From Mesoaciditoga sp. (GTDB lineage: Bacteria; Thermotogota; Thermotogae; Mesoaciditogales; Mesoaciditogaceae): a DNA stretch of 52,655 bases. The stretch's first letter is position 1, and each line of letters starts with the position of its first letter. Both the position numbers and the translations under genes were made by a program. Shown one piece after another: positions 10,180 to 22,809 of the stretch. The notes beneath the pieces are model-generated. The model was not told the origin of the DNA, did not search any database, and saw only the letters and a program-made list of their open reading frames with translations. Location: NCBI GenBank assembly GCA_015491995.1, contig WGFY01000027.1, forward strand, positions 1-52,655, in the 5' to 3' direction.

Positions 10180-12101
10180 AGGACGGAAACCTTGCGAATT
10201 TTCTCTTTAAGAGAATTCACATCTAAGCCCTCCATTTTGTAAAGCATTTCCGCAGTCCCAGACTTGGTGTAATCTGTTAAACCGATTTTGGTGAATGTTT
10301 TGGGATAAACGCCATTATCCGTCATGAATTCAGACAACACCGATGCTAAGCCCGTATGAACGTTGTGATCTTCAAAGGTGATCACATGTTTTCCTGAAAT
10401 GTAATTTCCCACCCATTTGGCCATATCAAAGGGACATGGAACACCTATCACACTCACGTGAATGCCCTCTTTTGACAGTTCATCGGCCGCTTCTACAGCA
10501 ATATGTGAAGTCTGACCATATGAGAAGATCGTTATACCATCACCTTCTCTAAAAAGATCGCATTCACCGTATACAAACTCGTATCCTTCACCAAAAAAAG
10601 GCTCTCCAGAACGTTTCGTTATGATATGTATTTTAGATCTGCCAACGGCTATTGCGTAATTCCCATACACTTTTGCAACATGTCTAACGACCCTATCTGT
10701 TTGATTGGCATCTTGCGGAACCACGAGTTCAAAGTGATATAGGTTTCTCAAAACACCAGTGTAATCGACGCAATGATGAGTCTTGCCATCTTCTCCAACA
10801 TCCGTTCCGACGTGGGTTACCACCAACTTTAAATTGGTATAGTTCAAGTCGTTCAATCTTTGCTGGTTATAAGTCTCATCAATCCCAAAGACGCCGAAAT
10901 CGCTGAAAAACGTTATGACTCCTTGAGAAGATAACGCTCCCGCAATCGTGGCTGCATTATGCTCTTGCACTCCCACCTGATAGAATCTATCCGGCGAAAC
11001 ACGTTCCGCCATGTTGGTTTTCGTGGAAGGCTTTAGGTCACAATCCAGAACCGCCATAGGAGTATTTCCCTTCACCTTCAGGTTGAAATAGCTTATATCC
11101 GCCAAAGCTCTCCCAAAAGCATCTCTATTTGCAACACGTTGTCCTTCTTCATACATCCTCGACTCGCCGGTATCGATCTTTATTTCGTACTCACTCATAT
11201 CAAAGTGAGGCTTGTCAAAAATTTTCCTTCTTTTTACGTACTTTTCCACATCATCTCCAACACCGAGTTCTTTTAAAGCCCTATCACATTCTTCCAGAGA
11301 AAGTGCTTTGCCATGATAAGAAACATCGTCCTCCATGAAGGAAACACCTTTTCCCATCACAGTTCTTGCAAGAATTGCAGTGGGGACATCATCATTTTCA
11401 AGTGCATACCTAATGGAGCCGTACAACTGCTCATAATCATGACCATCTGTTTCAAGGACTCTCCATCCAGCTGCTTCGTATTCTCTTTTTATGTCTACGA
11501 ACATAACATTTCTCATATGTCCGCTTATCTGAGCATCGTTGTAATCTATGACAACCGTGATGTTGGAAAGCCCATATTTTTTAGCAAATCGTCTTGCCTC
11601 AGCAACCTGTCCTTTAGCCTGCTCGGCATCGCTCATGAGCGCAAAAACATGGTAATCCATATTGGTGATCTTTGAGGCCAATGCCATACCACACGCAGCG
11701 CTTAAGCCTTGTCCAAGGTTACCAGTTGACCATTCCACTCCAGGAATCCCACGGGTAACGTGGCCTTCAAAAGGAGAGTTGGCATATCTAAAACCAGTTA
11801 GGACATCGTCTAAGTTCAAAAATCCCAGCCTTGCAAGGATTGAGTAAACTCCAGGAGACGTGTGACCATGGCTGACGATGATACGATCTCTGTTAGGATT
11901 CCACGGATCTTTTGGGTCTACAGCTGCATTCGCAAAAACTGTAAGATACATATCGATAGAGCTCATAGATCCACCAGGATGACCGGATTTCGCAACGGTG
12001 GTCATCTTGAGTATGTCTCCTCTACACAATCTTCCTAATTCTTTCATTCTTTCCAATTCGAATTCAGACAATTTCTGGTATTCAAATCGTTCTTTTAACA
12101 T
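10176..12101 (-). CDS. tkt: Transketolase
   Basis: Transketolase moves two-carbon units between sugar phosphates in the pentose phosphate pathway using thiamine diphosphate. The full-length 641-residue protein has the N-terminal ThDP/metal domain (AKSGHPGGSMSSID, ISHGHTSPGVY-type segment, GNLGQGLS), the central pyrimidine-binding domain with the catalytic-type Glu in GVQEHNAATIAGAL, and a C-terminal domain. The GDG that opens the diphosphate motif of classic enzymes is SDAEQ here, although the Asp and the later N-D-A-Q-I-S-G are kept. A related transketolase-like function cannot be excluded. It is 4 bases from the nitrilase-like gene upstream and overlaps queH downstream. Confidence 0.88.
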   Translation of the reverse strand: MLKERFEYQKLSEFELERMKELGRLCRGDILKMTTVAKSGHPGGSMSSIDMYLTVFANAAVDPKDPWNPNRDRIIVSHGHTSPGVYSILARLGFLNLDDVLTGFRYANSPFEGHVTRGIPGVEWSTGNLGQGLSAACGMALASKITNMDYHVFALMSDAEQAKGQVAEARRFAKKYGLSNITVVIDYNDAQISGHMRNVMFVDIKREYEAAGWRVLETDGHDYEQLYGSIRYALENDDVPTAILARTVMGKGVSFMEDDVSYHGKALSLEECDRALKELGVGDDVEKYVKRRKIFDKPHFDMSEYEIKIDTGESRMYEEGQRVANRDAFGRALADISYFNLKVKGNTPMAVLDCDLKPSTKTNMAERVSPDRFYQVGVQEHNAATIAGALSSQGVITFFSDFGVFGIDETYNQQRLNDLNYTNLKLVVTHVGTDVGEDGKTHHCVDYTGVLRNLYHFELVVPQDANQTDRVVRHVAKVYGNYAIAVGRSKIHIITKRSGEPFFGEGYEFVYGECDLFREGDGITIFSYGQTSHIAVEAADELSKEGIHVSVIGVPCPFDMAKWVGNYISGKHVITFEDHNVHTGLASVLSEFMTDNGVYPKTFTKIGLTDYTKSGTAEMLYKMEGLDVNSLKEKIRKVSVL

Positions 12102-12105
12102 CGTT

Positions 12106-12936
12106 TCACCTCCTGGACTTCTTCAACAACAAACGATCATAACCTTTGTTTTCAAGTGTTTTTACGAATTTTTCCAATCTTTCGAAATTCAGATCGGCGA
12201 TGATCACGTCACCCTGCGTTTCGCTTTTTGAAAATGCCAGTATTCCATTTCGAGAATCTGTAATCTCTATCGGGGCGTATATCCCACTCTTTCCAACAAG
12301 CCGCATGCCAGAGAAATCTCCAACCATGTAACTTTCAACAGAAAAAACGTACTTTTGTTGCGATAAAAGCCATGCGCCCTTAAACGATCCGTAATCATTT
12401 ATCCATACATGCGCCCATCTTGGATTGATGACCAACTGAACGCCTTCTTTTGATTTGCTTTTTGAATCGAAAAAAGCAACTTTTTTCCCCACACATGACA
12501 TCACCTTTTCTTCACTTAGATCACTTCCTTCAGGTGTCCATAACGTTCTTACACTTTTTCCATCCAATCTCTGCGCTTCAGAAATGTAAACGCCCTCATT
12601 AACGACTATATCTTTAAAAACTTTGGAGTACATATTTGAAATCTTCAGCCTTTGAGAATCGCTCATCATGTTATAAGGTATTGGCTGGAGTTCTAAATTC
12701 ATCCTTTCAGGGAAACAAATTAGTTGCGCACCTTTATCTTTCGCTTTTCTGACGATATTCAGAATCCCATTGTGAAACTCTTTAACACTCTTGAAAATCT
12801 GAAATTTCACTTGCACTGCGGCCACTCTTGAAAGCTTTTCAGGATATGGTGTCTTTTTTACATACGAAAATGATTGAAAACGGGTTCTCTTGATGAACAC
12901 GAAAGAAGAAAAAAAACTTCTTAGTTTATCAATCAT
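12106..12936 (-). CDS. Nitrilase-superfamily-like protein lacking the catalytic cysteine
   Basis: The region from about residue 35 follows the carbon-nitrogen hydrolase pattern: VAAVQVKFQ, then a helix ending KGAQLICFPE, which holds the expected glutamate. In place of the nucleophile block (usually a CYD-type motif) it reads KVAFFDSK, followed by GVQLVINPRWAHVW. No cysteine stands at the nucleophile position, so amidase activity is doubtful. I chose the ATG at 12936 because it overlaps the stop of the upstream gene in the compact ATGATTGA form. The upstream neighbour looks like a second degenerate member of the same fold. Function unknown. Confidence 0.65.
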   Translation of the reverse strand: MIDKLRSFFSSFVFIKRTRFQSFSYVKKTPYPEKLSRVAAVQVKFQIFKSVKEFHNGILNIVRKAKDKGAQLICFPERMNLELQPIPYNMMSDSQRLKISNMYSKVFKDIVVNEGVYISEAQRLDGKSVRTLWTPEGSDLSEEKVMSCVGKKVAFFDSKSKSKEGVQLVINPRWAHVWINDYGSFKGAWLLSQQKYVFSVESYMVGDFSGMRLVGKSGIYAPIEITDSRNGILAFSKSETQGDVIIADLNFERLEKFVKTLENKGYDRLLLKKSRR

Positions 12937-13489
12937 CTTCAATTCCTTTATCTCTTTTTGCCTTTTCATTTTGAAAGATGCCACTTTTTAAAGATAAATT
13001 CATCAAAGAGTATCTTTCAAATAATATTCGAACGCCATCGCTAAATCCGGTCATCTTGGAAAATAGAGAGTACCCTGTCATATCACCTATAAAATTCACT
13101 AACAGCGTTGGGATTCCTGTCGTTTGAGAACACCCCCATCCACTTGCCATTAAGGCATACGGGTTGTATTCGCTTGTCTTGAGATATCCCAATACGAGTT
13201 CTATGCGATTTCGGGTAAGTTTTTCGAGAAGCTCTTTCATTCTCAACTCTCTGTTGTATAAAAGTGCAGCTCTTATTCCTTTGACTTCAAAAATCGTCTC
13301 GCTGATTTCTATAGGAACTCGCCATTTTCTTTTCCCCATTTCAAAAAGCGAATCACACAGGGAAACTCCTCTTTCCGAAAATCTAAACCATAATCCGGAA
13401 GAGGGCATAGCCTGATCGAAAGTTATGCCAAAATCGAAATTCAAAAACTCCTTTGAAATTAAAGTGGGTCCAGCATAAACCTTCAACAT
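12929..13489 (-). CDS. Second nitrilase-fold-like protein, probably inactive
   Basis: The 187-residue product is not strongly recognisable. Residues about 60-165 follow the second half of a carbon-nitrogen hydrolase: IRAALLYNREL where active enzymes have a CYDRE-like motif, a conserved spacing to ALMASGWGCSQTTGIPTLLVN, and a GFSDGVRILFE strand resembling the closing S/G-G-S segment. The nucleophilic Cys is Leu or Tyr here. The start ATG at 13489 was chosen for the GGAGG 8 bases upstream. A promoter lies about 48 bases before it. It is the first gene of the minus-strand run and overlaps the next gene by 8 bases. Confidence 0.5.
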   Translation of the reverse strand: MLKVYAGPTLISKEFLNFDFGITFDQAMPSSGLWFRFSERGVSLCDSLFEMGKRKWRVPIEISETIFEVKGIRAALLYNRELRMKELLEKLTRNRIELVLGYLKTSEYNPYALMASGWGCSQTTGIPTLLVNFIGDMTGYSLFSKMTGFSDGVRILFERYSLMNLSLKSGIFQNEKAKRDKGIEDD

Positions 13490-13536
13490 TTCCAACGCCT
13501 CCATCTTCACATGGCACACACCGACGTAGTATAGTA

Positions 13537-13565
13537 ATTATATCACCTTTAACTGCGCTTGACAT
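13537..13565 (-). promoter_or_regulatory. Promoter of the minus-strand nitrilase-like/transketolase run
   Basis: On the minus strand ATGTCA (13565-13560) and TATAAT (13542-13537) are 17 bases apart, with TG one base before the -10. The next start codon is 48 bases downstream. It is divergent from the rpmH promoter. Confidence 0.6.
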
Positions 13566-13624
13566 ATACACAATTTTTAGAAACTTTGACGCTCGAATTT
13601 GCATGGCAAAGCAAGTTACACATG

Positions 13625-13653
13625 TTGAGTTTTTTTGCAGAGAATGATATAAT
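13625..13653 (+). promoter_or_regulatory. Promoter of the rpmH-rnpA-yidD-yidC-jag operon
   Basis: TTGAGT (13625-13630) and TATAAT (13648-13653) are separated by exactly 17 bases, and a TGA before the hexamer gives an extended -10. The rpmH start lies 47 bases further on, after an AGGAGGT ribosome site. Confidence 0.75.
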
Positions 13654-13699
13654 TCAATTTGTATGCTAACATACGCGATCTTCAGGAGGTGCGCTAACA

Positions 13700-13834
13700 G
13701 TGAAAAGAACTTATCAACCAAAAAGGCTCAAAAGAGCAAGGACACATGGGTTTCGAGCAAGAATGAAAACTAAATCGGGCAGGAGAATTGTGAACAACAG
13801 GAGAAGTTCGGGGAGAAAAAGAATCACGGTGTGA
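13700..13834 (+). CDS. rpmH: Ribosomal protein L34
   Basis: The 44-residue, very basic product begins [18 protein letters not shown] and continues with [10 protein letters not shown], the invariant L34 signature. It is a component of the large ribosomal subunit. The start is a GTG at 13700, six bases after AGGAGGT. It overlaps rnpA by 4 bases (GTGTGA), the common rpmH-rnpA order. It is too short to show as a long open frame. Confidence 0.98.
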   Translation: MKRTYQPKRLKRARTHGFRARMKTKSGRRIVNNRRSSGRKRITV

Positions 13835-14232
13835 GAGAGTCTTTTGGACGCGAGAAACGATTGACAAAGACAAAAGAATTTCAAAGAATTTTTTGCGATG
13901 GAAGGGTTGTAACGAATGAGTGGTTCGTTGTCAGATATGTTGAAAACTTCAATGGACGTGCTAAAATTGGTATAGTTGCATCTAAAAGATTTGGAAAAGC
14001 ACATGTGAGAAACAGATTCAAAAGATATGTACGGGAAACCTTTAGGAAAATGGCGATTGAAGAAAATATCGTTATGTTGATCTTACCGAGGAAAGAATTA
14101 AAAGCTGAATTCGATCGTTTGCATTTTGAAACTTTTTCGAAATCGCTTGAACTCCTGATAAGAGAGAGTATGGTTCAATTCAAAAAAGAGAAAGAGGATA
14201 TTCCTTTAGAGGGGAATCTCGGTGAAAATTAA
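13831..14232 (+). CDS. rnpA: Ribonuclease P protein component
   Basis: RnpA assists the RNase P RNA in cutting tRNA 5' leaders. The 133-residue product has the [14 protein letters not shown]-terminal block, [17 protein letters not shown] with the RNA-binding RNR motif (about residues 50-66), and the usual length. It starts at a GTG overlapping the rpmH stop. The RNase P RNA gene itself was not seen in the window. Confidence 0.96.
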   Translation: MRESFGREKRLTKTKEFQRIFCDGRVVTNEWFVVRYVENFNGRAKIGIVASKRFGKAHVRNRFKRYVRETFRKMAIEENIVMLILPRKELKAEFDRLHFETFSKSLELLIRESMVQFKKEKEDIPLEGNLGEN

Positions 14233-14461
14233 AAGCATTTTAATAAAGTTCATCCGTTTCTATCAGAAATACATTTCTCCATTGAAACCACCTTCGTGTA
14301 GATTTACTCCAACTTGCTCTACATATGCAATAGGGGCCCTCGAACGTTTCGGGATCTGGAGAGGCCTCCTTTTGTCTATGTGGAGAATTCTTAGATGTAA
14401 CCCTTTCAACAAAGGCGGAGACGATCCCGTGCCATTAGAATTCACAATTAGGAGGAAATAG
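14222..14461 (+). CDS. yidD: Membrane protein insertion efficiency factor YidD
   Basis: The 79-residue product carries the YidD hallmark: [19 protein letters not shown], then [18 protein letters not shown]. It is a small amphipathic protein at the inner face of the membrane, thought to help YidC-dependent insertion. It starts at a GTG inside the 3' end of rnpA (11-base overlap) and ends 2 bases before yidC, the conserved order. Confidence 0.96.
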   Translation: MKIKSILIKFIRFYQKYISPLKPPSCRFTPTCSTYAIGALERFGIWRGLLLSMWRILRCNPFNKGGDDPVPLEFTIRRK

Positions 14462-14463
14462 GC

Positions 14464-15834
14464 GTGACTAAAAAGCTTGCAGGCATCGTGATATTGTTTT
14501 TACTGTTGGGAACGGTGATTTTTGCTTTGCCAAAGGTGGATGTTACCGTTACATCGACTAATTTAAGAGTCTCAACCAAAATATACACATACGATATGAA
14601 TTTAAAAAAAGGTCTTTTAAGGAAAGGACGCTTGATCTTCAAAAACAATCAGCTTTTCTGGATATACGGCGGCGATGGCTTCGACTTGTACGCTTCTGAT
14701 ACAAAATTGATTCCCACGGGTTGGTCTGTTAACGGTGGGAAAAAGGGGCATTTTGAAACAACATCGAATGTACGTGCGAGTTTTTTTTACACTTACAAGG
14801 GAGAGAAGATAAAGAAGACGATCACCTTTGTAAATGGACCTGACTACAAAATTGAAGTTTCCGTTACCGGACCAAAAAATTTAAAAATGAAATTGAATTT
14901 CCCAACGCTGATGTCAGCATACAATCGTGTAAACGACAACGGAAAACTCTTTACAACTTATTCATCAGGCTATAAAAACATAGGTATTGCAACTTCAAAT
15001 GGAAAATTCAACGGGAATGGTGCGTCATCTTTCACCACAAATTTAAAAGGGGTAGTCTATCTTGGTCCTGTAAAAAATTCCGAAATCTTCGCAATTTTTT
15101 CTCAATATGAAAGCGTTATCACAAGAATCCTAAAAGAATATCCGGGCTCGGAGCCATGGTATGGATGGTTTTTGTACCTTTTCGTAAGAATACTCAATTG
15201 GATTTACTCTTGGAGTGGAAATTACGGTTGGGCGATAATAATATTTGCCGTGCTGGTGAGACTGTCTATATATCCATTGTCACATGTGCAAATGAAATCA
15301 ATGGTGCAGATGAGAAAGATCCAGCCCAAAGTTAAAGAGGTGCAAAAGAAGTTCAAAGATCCCAAAAAACAACAAGAAGAATTGATGAAAGTTTACAAAT
15401 CTGAAGGTGTGAATCCAACAAGTGGATGTCTGCTTTCCCTGGTGCAACTTCCAGTGCTCTTTCTTTTATACTATGTGATAATCTATTCCAAAGAAGCTTT
15501 TGCCTACAACGGACAATTTTTGATTTGGAGCGACCTTTCAGTAGGAGGAATAGGCCCAAATTGGATTTTGATCCTTTCAATAGTTCTTCTAACCGCATGG
15601 TCCACCTTATGGACAAGCACCAACGCGAAACAGGCATGGCAAAGTATCTTGATGTTCAGTGTGATGGAATTTTTCTTCATGGGATTTCCTGTCGGACTTT
15701 TCTTGTATTACACGACCTTCTCTGCCATGCAACTCGTAACAACATATGTCGTAGCCAAAATGTATCATATACGGGGCATAACCATCAGAGAGCTGTTCGG
15801 GATGAATCCCAAGAGAAAATACTCCAGGAGGTAA
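14464..15834 (+). CDS. yidC: Membrane protein insertase YidC
   Basis: YidC inserts and folds inner-membrane proteins with or without Sec. The 456-residue protein has an N-terminal membrane segment (about 4-20), a medium-sized periplasmic beta domain (about 25-225), and the conserved insertase core from about 240. The core holds WGWAIIIFAVLVRLSIYPL with the groove arginine, then KVKEVQKKFKDPKKQQEEL (the C1 hairpin) and GCLLSLVQLPVLFLLYY. A basic tail (KRKYSRR) closes it. It starts at GTG 14464 after AGGAGG. The form with a large periplasmic domain is typical of diderm bacteria. Confidence 0.97.
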   Translation: MTKKLAGIVILFLLLGTVIFALPKVDVTVTSTNLRVSTKIYTYDMNLKKGLLRKGRLIFKNNQLFWIYGGDGFDLYASDTKLIPTGWSVNGGKKGHFETTSNVRASFFYTYKGEKIKKTITFVNGPDYKIEVSVTGPKNLKMKLNFPTLMSAYNRVNDNGKLFTTYSSGYKNIGIATSNGKFNGNGASSFTTNLKGVVYLGPVKNSEIFAIFSQYESVITRILKEYPGSEPWYGWFLYLFVRILNWIYSWSGNYGWAIIIFAVLVRLSIYPLSHVQMKSMVQMRKIQPKVKEVQKKFKDPKKQQEELMKVYKSEGVNPTSGCLLSLVQLPVLFLLYYVIIYSKEAFAYNGQFLIWSDLSVGGIGPNWILILSIVLLTAWSTLWTSTNAKQAWQSILMFSVMEFFFMGFPVGLFLYYTTFSAMQLVTTYVVAKMYHIRGITIRELFGMNPKRKYSRR

Positions 15835-15837
15835 TTT

Positions 15838-16479
15838 ATGGGAGAAACGTACGAAGCCAAAAGCGTAGATGATTGTGTAAAGAAGGCCATAAATGAATTG
15901 GAAGTTTTAGAAGAGGAAATAGATTATGAGGTAGTTCAAGAGCCATCGCGTGGCTTTTTAGGAATAGGTGCAAAAAATGCCATTGTGAAAATCAAACTGA
16001 ATGATGAGTACAACGTAAACCTCATAAAAAAGTTCGTTTTTAGATTGCTGGATTTCTACATGGTCAACTCCAAAGTCGAAGTTGAAGTGAACAGGCCCAT
16101 GACGACATACGGTGTGAGGATAAGCAGCGAGGATTCTTTGTCTGAGCTCATTGGAAAACATGGCCATACTTTAAACGCCGTAGAGCATCTTTTGTTGGTT
16201 TATCTGAACAAGCAAAACGATCACCACATTTCTGTATTCGTCGATGTCAACAATTACAAGGAAAGAAAAGAAGAGTTCATACGAAATATGGCAGAAAATG
16301 CGATTGAGAAAATAAAAAAAGGTTCTAGAAGAATCTCTTTGGAACCAATGAGTAGCCATGAAAGAAAGATCGTTCATGAAGTGCTTTCACACCATAGAAA
16401 TGTGCACTCGTATTCTGTTGGAACAGAGCCTCATAGATATGTTGTAATTGAAAAGGCAAAGACAAGCGTTCGAAGATAG
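15838..16479 (+). CDS. jag: Jag/KhpB (EloR) RNA-binding protein
   Basis: The 213-residue product has all three domains of the family: the N-terminal Jag_N domain with EPSRGFLGIGAKNA, a KH domain (about 85-155) with ELIGKHGHTLNAVEHL, and a C-terminal R3H domain with SSHERKIVHEVL. KhpB proteins bind RNA with KhpA and affect cell elongation and division. It follows yidC by 3 bases with its own AGGAGG site, the order found in most bacteria. Confidence 0.95.
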   Translation: MGETYEAKSVDDCVKKAINELEVLEEEIDYEVVQEPSRGFLGIGAKNAIVKIKLNDEYNVNLIKKFVFRLLDFYMVNSKVEVEVNRPMTTYGVRISSEDSLSELIGKHGHTLNAVEHLLLVYLNKQNDHHISVFVDVNNYKERKEEFIRNMAENAIEKIKKGSRRISLEPMSSHERKIVHEVLSHHRNVHSYSVGTEPHRYVVIEKAKTSVRR

Positions 16480-16491
16480 GAGGCGATTCTC

Positions 16492-17403
16492 TTGAAGAAG
16501 ATAATAGAATCCGTACCGAATTTCAGTGAGGGAAGACGTGAAGAAGTTGTAAGAAAAATAGTTAGTCAAGCGGAAGAAACTGAGAACGTGTTGGTTTTTG
16601 ATTGGTCGATGGATCATGATCATAACCGCTCGGTTGTCACGGTAGTCGGAGATCCAGATGCGGTTTCCGAAGCAATTTTCAAAATGTCGAAAAAAGCTGT
16701 AGAACTTATAGATCTTCGCCATCATACAGGCGCACATCCGCGCATGGGCGCAGTGGATGTAATACCATTTGTTCCAATAAAAAATGCCACTTTGGAAGAG
16801 TGTGTGGAATTGTCCAAAAAGGTCGGGAAACGCGTTGGAGAAGAATTGAAAATCCCCGTTTACCTTTACGAAAAGTCCGCAACGTCTTCAGAGCGTTCAA
16901 ACCTTTCAAAGATAAGAAAAGGGCAATTCGAAGGCTTTTTCGAGAAAATAACACTTCCAAAATGGAAACCGGATTTTGGCCCCGATGAAGTTCATCCGAG
17001 TGCTGGTGTCGTTGCGATTGGCGCAAGGGAATACCTTATCGCATTCAACGTGAATTTGGGAACGAAAAATGTTGACGTTGCAAATAAGATCGCCCGTGCC
17101 GTGCGATACTCTTCTGGAGGATACAGATTCGTCAAAGCAATGGGAGTGAATTTAAGGGAAAAAGGCATAGTACAAGTTTCGATGAACATGACTGACTACA
17201 AGAAAACCCCACTTTTTAGAGTCTTTGAAACCATCAAAAGGGAAGCCGAAAGATACGGCGTTCCAGTAGTTGGTTCAGAAATAATTGGGATGGTTCCAAT
17301 GGATGCACTCGTCAAAACCGTGAAGTTTTATATGGGAGTGGATGATTTGAAGGAAGAAAGGGTGATCGAGAATAGACTCCTTGACGAAATCAGCAGATCT
17401 TGA
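16492..17403 (+). CDS. ftcD: Glutamate formimidoyltransferase
   Basis: This enzyme transfers the formimino group of formiminoglutamate, from histidine breakdown, to tetrahydrofolate. The 303-residue product begins with SVPNFSEGRR and has HDHNRSVVTVVG, RHHTGAHPRMGAVDVIPF with the folate and catalytic-type histidines, and GARE..IAFNVNL. The length fits the transferase domain alone; the cyclodeaminase domain of the animal enzyme is absent. It starts at TTG 16492 after AGGAGG. It overlaps hutI by 23 bases, so the two steps of the histidine pathway are made together. Confidence 0.95.
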   Translation: MKKIIESVPNFSEGRREEVVRKIVSQAEETENVLVFDWSMDHDHNRSVVTVVGDPDAVSEAIFKMSKKAVELIDLRHHTGAHPRMGAVDVIPFVPIKNATLEECVELSKKVGKRVGEELKIPVYLYEKSATSSERSNLSKIRKGQFEGFFEKITLPKWKPDFGPDEVHPSAGVVAIGAREYLIAFNVNLGTKNVDVANKIARAVRYSSGGYRFVKAMGVNLREKGIVQVSMNMTDYKKTPLFRVFETIKREAERYGVPVVGSEIIGMVPMDALVKTVKFYMGVDDLKEERVIENRLLDEISRS

Positions 17404-18601
17404 GATTTCGAACTTACGAATAATCACACCGTTTGAAGATCGTGAATATGAATCACGGCTTCATCACCTCGAAGGGTGTATCACCATCAAAAATGATAAG
17501 ATCATTTCGGTTGGGGAGTGTCAAGGTGCAAAGCTGGTGATAAATGGAAACGGGATGATCGCGATCCCAGGGTTCATCGATCCTCATACACATATTCCAT
17601 TTGTTGGTGAACGTTCAAAAGAATTCGTCCTGCGTGCTTATGGAAAAAGCTACGTCGAAATATTGAAAAATGGCGGTGGGATTTATTCCACAGTTGAAAA
17701 GATAAGATCTTCCTCAAGGAAAGAACTTGTAGAAGAAAATTACAAATATGCGCGATGGCTTCTCAAATCAGGGGTGACATCTTTTGAATGCAAGAGTGGA
17801 TATGGACTCGATCTTGAAAATGAGTTGAAACAGCTTAGAGCTATAAAAGAATTATCCAAAATCGTTTCACAAACTTTGATACCGACTTTTTTAGGGGCTC
17901 ATGCAGTGCCAAAACAGGGAGAAAATAAATACCTTCAAGAGCTTACAACGATGCTGAAGGAGATCAAAAATGAATCCCTTTCACAATTCGTGGACGTTTT
18001 TTGCGATGAAGGAGCTTTTTCAGTTGAATTCTCCACGGAACTTTTTAAACGTGCCAAAGAGATGGGATTCAAGTTAAGAGCACATGCGGAAGAACTTTCT
18101 TCCAATGGATTTGCCGTTAAAGCATCGGAATTGGGAGCTGTAAGTGTGGATCACATCATAAAGATAAAAGATGAAGAAATTCCAATACTTTCCAAGAATA
18201 AAACCACGGCAGTTTTAATGCCGGCAACGAGCTTTTATTTAAAAACCGCATATGCTCCAGCTCGCAAACTGATAGATGGTGGGGTTAGGGTTGCTCTCGG
18301 CTCAGATTTCAATCCGGGCTCTAACACCTTTTATTCACCGTTTTTTACGCTTCACCTTGCCGTTAATCATCTTGGCATGAGCCCAGATGAGGCACTTATC
18401 GCGCATACTTTAAACGCTGCACATGTTTTGGGAATAAGTAAAAGCGTGGGAACAATAGAAGCGGGCAAACAAGCCGACATCGTGGTTTTAGATGCGCCGA
18501 GCTTGGAATATTTACCTTACATGCCAACAAATGAACATATCAGAATGGTTTTAAAGAACGGGAGAAAAGTCTTTGAAAATAAAGATAATATACCCGGCTA
18601 A
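17381..18601 (+). CDS. hutI: Imidazolonepropionase
   Basis: HutI opens imidazolonepropionate to formiminoglutamate, the substrate of the FtcD encoded just upstream. The 406-residue amidohydrolase has the metal site PHTHIPF (about residues 67-73), the ECKSGYGL block, the AHAVP and RAHAEELS histidines, and ALGSDFNPGS with the catalytic Asp. The start is a TTG within ftcD, with a weak ribosome site, implying translational coupling. hutH and hutU are not in the window. Confidence 0.94.
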   Translation: MTKSADLEISNLRIITPFEDREYESRLHHLEGCITIKNDKIISVGECQGAKLVINGNGMIAIPGFIDPHTHIPFVGERSKEFVLRAYGKSYVEILKNGGGIYSTVEKIRSSSRKELVEENYKYARWLLKSGVTSFECKSGYGLDLENELKQLRAIKELSKIVSQTLIPTFLGAHAVPKQGENKYLQELTTMLKEIKNESLSQFVDVFCDEGAFSVEFSTELFKRAKEMGFKLRAHAEELSSNGFAVKASELGAVSVDHIIKIKDEEIPILSKNKTTAVLMPATSFYLKTAYAPARKLIDGGVRVALGSDFNPGSNTFYSPFFTLHLAVNHLGMSPDEALIAHTLNAAHVLGISKSVGTIEAGKQADIVVLDAPSLEYLPYMPTNEHIRMVLKNGRKVFENKDNIPG

Positions 18602-19028
18602 GATCAAAAACTCATTTGCCAAAGCAGCTTTCGATGAGTATGTAAAAAGATGCAAAAGGTTTTACAAAATAGAAGTTGTGAATTTGTCAGCTTCTCATTT
18701 CAAAGATAAAATTAGATGTGTTGAAGAAGAATCGCGAAGATTGTTAAAGTGCGTTGGAAATGAGAAGTACATTTTGTTGGACGTTGAGGGTAAGGAACTT
18801 GACACGTACGACTTTTCAAATTTCTTAGGAAAGCATATTGACAGTGGGCGAGATCTAACTTTTGTGGTGGGTGGGGTATTCGGAGTTTCTAATGAAGTGA
18901 AGAGAAGTGCGGATTTTTCCCTTTCGTTATCCAAAATGACATTTACGCACTCGATAACACTGATGATATTCACAGAACAACTGTACCGTGCTATAAAAAT
19001 CTTCTCTGGTCATCCTTATGATCATTGA
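18573..19028 (+). CDS. rlmH: 23S rRNA (pseudouridine-1915-N3) methyltransferase RlmH
   Basis: RlmH methylates pseudouridine 1915 of 23S rRNA on the assembled ribosome. The 151-residue product shows the SPOUT knot: YILLDVEGKELDTYDF, FVVGGVFGVS and SLSKMTFTHSITLMIFTEQLYRA-type segments. The family normally ends in PYH, the Tyr and His being functionally important. This one ends HPYDH, with an Asp inserted. The start TTG at 18573 lies inside the 3' end of hutI (29-base overlap). Confidence 0.93.
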   Translation: MKIKIIYPAKIKNSFAKAAFDEYVKRCKRFYKIEVVNLSASHFKDKIRCVEEESRRLLKCVGNEKYILLDVEGKELDTYDFSNFLGKHIDSGRDLTFVVGGVFGVSNEVKRSADFSLSLSKMTFTHSITLMIFTEQLYRAIKIFSGHPYDH

Positions 19029-19051
19029 AGAAAAAGGAGGCAATTTAAAAA

Positions 19052-22795
<3,744 letters not shown>

Positions 22796-22809
22796 AGGAG
22801 ATGATCTAC

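Noticed and set aside
13559-13564. TTGACA on the plus strand as a -35 for rpmH
   Set aside because: No -10 lies 16-18 bases downstream; the promoter at 13625-13653 fits far better.
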